From Pseudonocardia hierapolitana (GTDB lineage Bacteria > Actinomycetota > Actinomycetes > Mycobacteriales > Pseudonocardiaceae), in assembly GCF_007994075.1 (NCBI RefSeq), contig NZ_VIWU01000001.1, forward strand, positions 5,084,001 through 5,148,000: a DNA stretch of 64,000 nucleotides. The letters are read 5' to 3'. A program made the translations under genes and the position numbers. Below the pieces are notes generated by a model. That model did no database searches and was not told the origin of the DNA. It saw only the letters and a program-made list of their open reading frames with translations. This document shows positions 62,872 to 64,000 of the stretch, in pieces (the stretch's first letter is position 1; every line of letters begins with the position of its first letter).

Positions 62872-64000
62872 GTGCCGCCGACGGCCGTAGCTCCGGCCCG
62901 GCGACCGGTGCTCGGGCGCGCACCGGTCGCCGTGCTCGTCGTTCTCGGCTACGTCGCGATCCTGCACTACGCCTACGCCAACCACATCGCGCCGATCTTC
63001 ACGTACCTGCAGTTCGGCTACCGCAGTCCGGATCCGTTCGGTTACGCCGTGGCGATCGCCCTCGTCGTCGCCATCGCACTGGTGCTCCCGCGGCAGATCG
63101 CGCGGCCCTCGCACCTGATCGCATGGGTGCTGTTCCTCATCGCGGTGCTGCCGAGCCTCGTCGTGCCGCAGTACGCGCCCGCCCTGAGCAGGCCGGCGGC
63201 GTTGGAGCTTGCGCTGTGGGGCGGCGGGTGCTTCCTGCTGGTCGCGGTCATCGGAACCCGCCAGCCGCTGCGCGGCTTCGTCCCGCTCATGCCGCTGCGG
63301 CCGCGGACGTGGTGGGCGCTCATCGCGCTGCTGTTCGTGGTTCTGAACTGCTACGTCCTGCTCGCCATCGGGGTGAACTGGACGCTGCCGTCGTTCAACG
63401 ACGTCTACGGCGTGCGCGGCGAGTTCCGGATCGAAGAGGCGGAGTTCCCCGCCTTGGGCTACGTCGTGCCGATGCTCGACAAGATCGTCAACCCGCTCAT
63501 GATCGTGCGTGGCCTGTTCACCCGGCGCTGGGGCTGGGCCTTGGCCGGGACGGTCGGAGAGCTGTACCTGTACGCCGAGCAGGGCAACAAGACTGCGTCC
63601 CTCGCCCCGATCGCCCTGGTCGCGGCCTTCCTGTTCCTGCGCATGCGCCGGCCGACCGGCAGCACGGTGCTGGTGGCCGCCTCGATCGGGTCGGTCGTCG
63701 TGATGACGGTGGACTGGCTGCTCGCGTCCAACGACCTGACGTCGCTGTTCATCCGGCGGACGCTGGTGCTGCCCGGCCTGACGACGGCCGGTTACGTCCA
63801 GGTCTTCGACGACGCCCCGAAGGCTCAGCTCGGCCACTCGGTCCTGTCGTCGTACGTCCACTACCCGTACGACAAGGAGCCGCCGGACCTCGTCGGTGCG
63901 GGATTCTTCGGCAACCCGGACACGCACGCCAACGGGAACTGGCTCGCCGACGGCTACGCGAACTTCGGCTATCTCGGGATGCTCGCCGCCACGATCGTGC
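62872..64000 (+). CDS. Polymerase-like (Wzy-type) membrane protein, 3' end beyond the window
   Basis: About 376 residues are visible before the window ends. From GTG 62872 the frame shows a basic N-terminus then helices APVAVLVVLGYVAILHYAYA, YAVAIALVVAIALVLP, LIAWVLFLIAVLPSLVV and others, about 8 in view, with polar loops. A large loop begins around FNDVYGVRGEFRIEEAEFPA and continues VFDDAPKAQLGHSVLSSYVH and ADGYANFGYLGMLAA, the DGYxNFGY part being like O-antigen or oligosaccharide-repeat polymerases. GAGG lies one base before the start codon, too close to be a good ribosome site. It would be the polymerase of the second system. Assignment is by topology and these motifs only. Confidence 0.72.
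   Translation, partial: MPPTAVAPARRPVLGRAPVAVLVVLGYVAILHYAYANHIAPIFTYLQFGYRSPDPFGYAVAIALVVAIALVLPRQIARPSHLIAWVLFLIAVLPSLVVPQYAPALSRPAALELALWGGGCFLLVAVIGTRQPLRGFVPLMPLRPRTWWALIALLFVVLNCYVLLAIGVNWTLPSFNDVYGVRGEFRIEEAEFPALGYVVPMLDKIVNPLMIVRGLFTRRWGWALAGTVGELYLYAEQGNKTASLAPIALVAAFLFLRMRRPTGSTVLVAASIGSVVVMTVDWLLASNDLTSLFIRRTLVLPGLTTAGYVQVFDDAPKAQLGHSVLSSYVHYPYDKEPPDLVGAGFFGNPDTHANGNWLADGYANFGYLGMLAATIV

Noticed and set aside
1..64000. CRISPR arrays, rRNA or riboswitches
   Set aside because: No regularly spaced short repeats, no rRNA-like blocks and no convincing conserved aptamer could be seen by eye on either strand.

Overview
The window is high-GC DNA with GTG/TTG starts, Shine-Dalgarno-type ribosome sites and many 4-base (GTGA/ATGA) gene overlaps. 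Together with LuxR/STAND and VOC-SRPBCC genes, this points to a filamentous or related actinomycete; a Pseudonocardiales member is my guess, not something shown here. Almost the whole 64 kb is one very large surface-polysaccharide locus, cut at both edges (a GT4 glycosyltransferase at base 1, a polymerase-like membrane protein at base 64000).

Region A (1-14.0 kb): GT4, a Wzx flippase, a pyruvyl transferase, a secreted GH140/DUF4038-like glycosidase, a class III aminotransferase plus sugar C-methyltransferase pair, a CDP-glucose-type nucleotidyltransferase, a lipoprotein polysaccharide deacetylase, a short phosphoglycosyl transferase, an O-antigen ligase/polymerase-like protein, a Wzz-like chain-length protein and a DegT aminotransferase. 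This is nearly a complete Wzx/Wzy assembly system.

Region B (14.0-36.4 kb) is mosaic. It holds a Gfo/Idh/MocA oxidoreductase, two FemAB-like acyltransferases, GT4 and GT2 enzymes, a MurJ-like flippase, two methyltransferases, a PhoD phosphatase, a kinase that overlaps one methyltransferase, and a lysozyme-like wall protein. Two insertion sequences (IS4-type and IS1380-type, both with broken transposases) and several gene-less scars lie among them. It also carries a decayed third copy of the C-methyltransferase gene and, at its right end, a second intact C-methyltransferase/aminotransferase pair.

Region C1 (36.4-40.8 kb) looks like ordinary chromosome: a PAP2 phosphatase, a large STAND regulator with an N-terminal HTH, and a VOC-SRPBCC fusion.

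Region C2 (41.0-64.0 kb) is a second polysaccharide system. It starts with a full-length phosphoglycosyl transferase followed by a tightly coupled operon resembling wbpD-wbpE-wbpB-wbpA, which should make a UDP-2,3-diacetamido-glucuronic acid-type sugar. Then come a copper-protein-like lipoprotein, a PIG-L deacetylase and WbqC, a GT2, UDP-glucose dehydrogenase, a polysaccharide deacetylase, a beta-helix lipoprotein, another Wzx and a tandem pair of FemAB-like acyltransferases. The region ends with a single-chain formyltransferase/PIG-L-deacetylase fusion, a Wzz/BY-kinase lacking the Walker A lysine, a PAP2 phosphatase, a GT4 and a polymerase-like protein.

The most unusual items are the formyltransferase-deacetylase fusion, the overlapping methyltransferase/kinase pair (a possible split WbdD-like chain cap), and the three generations of the C-methyltransferase gene. 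No tRNA, rRNA or CRISPR array was seen.
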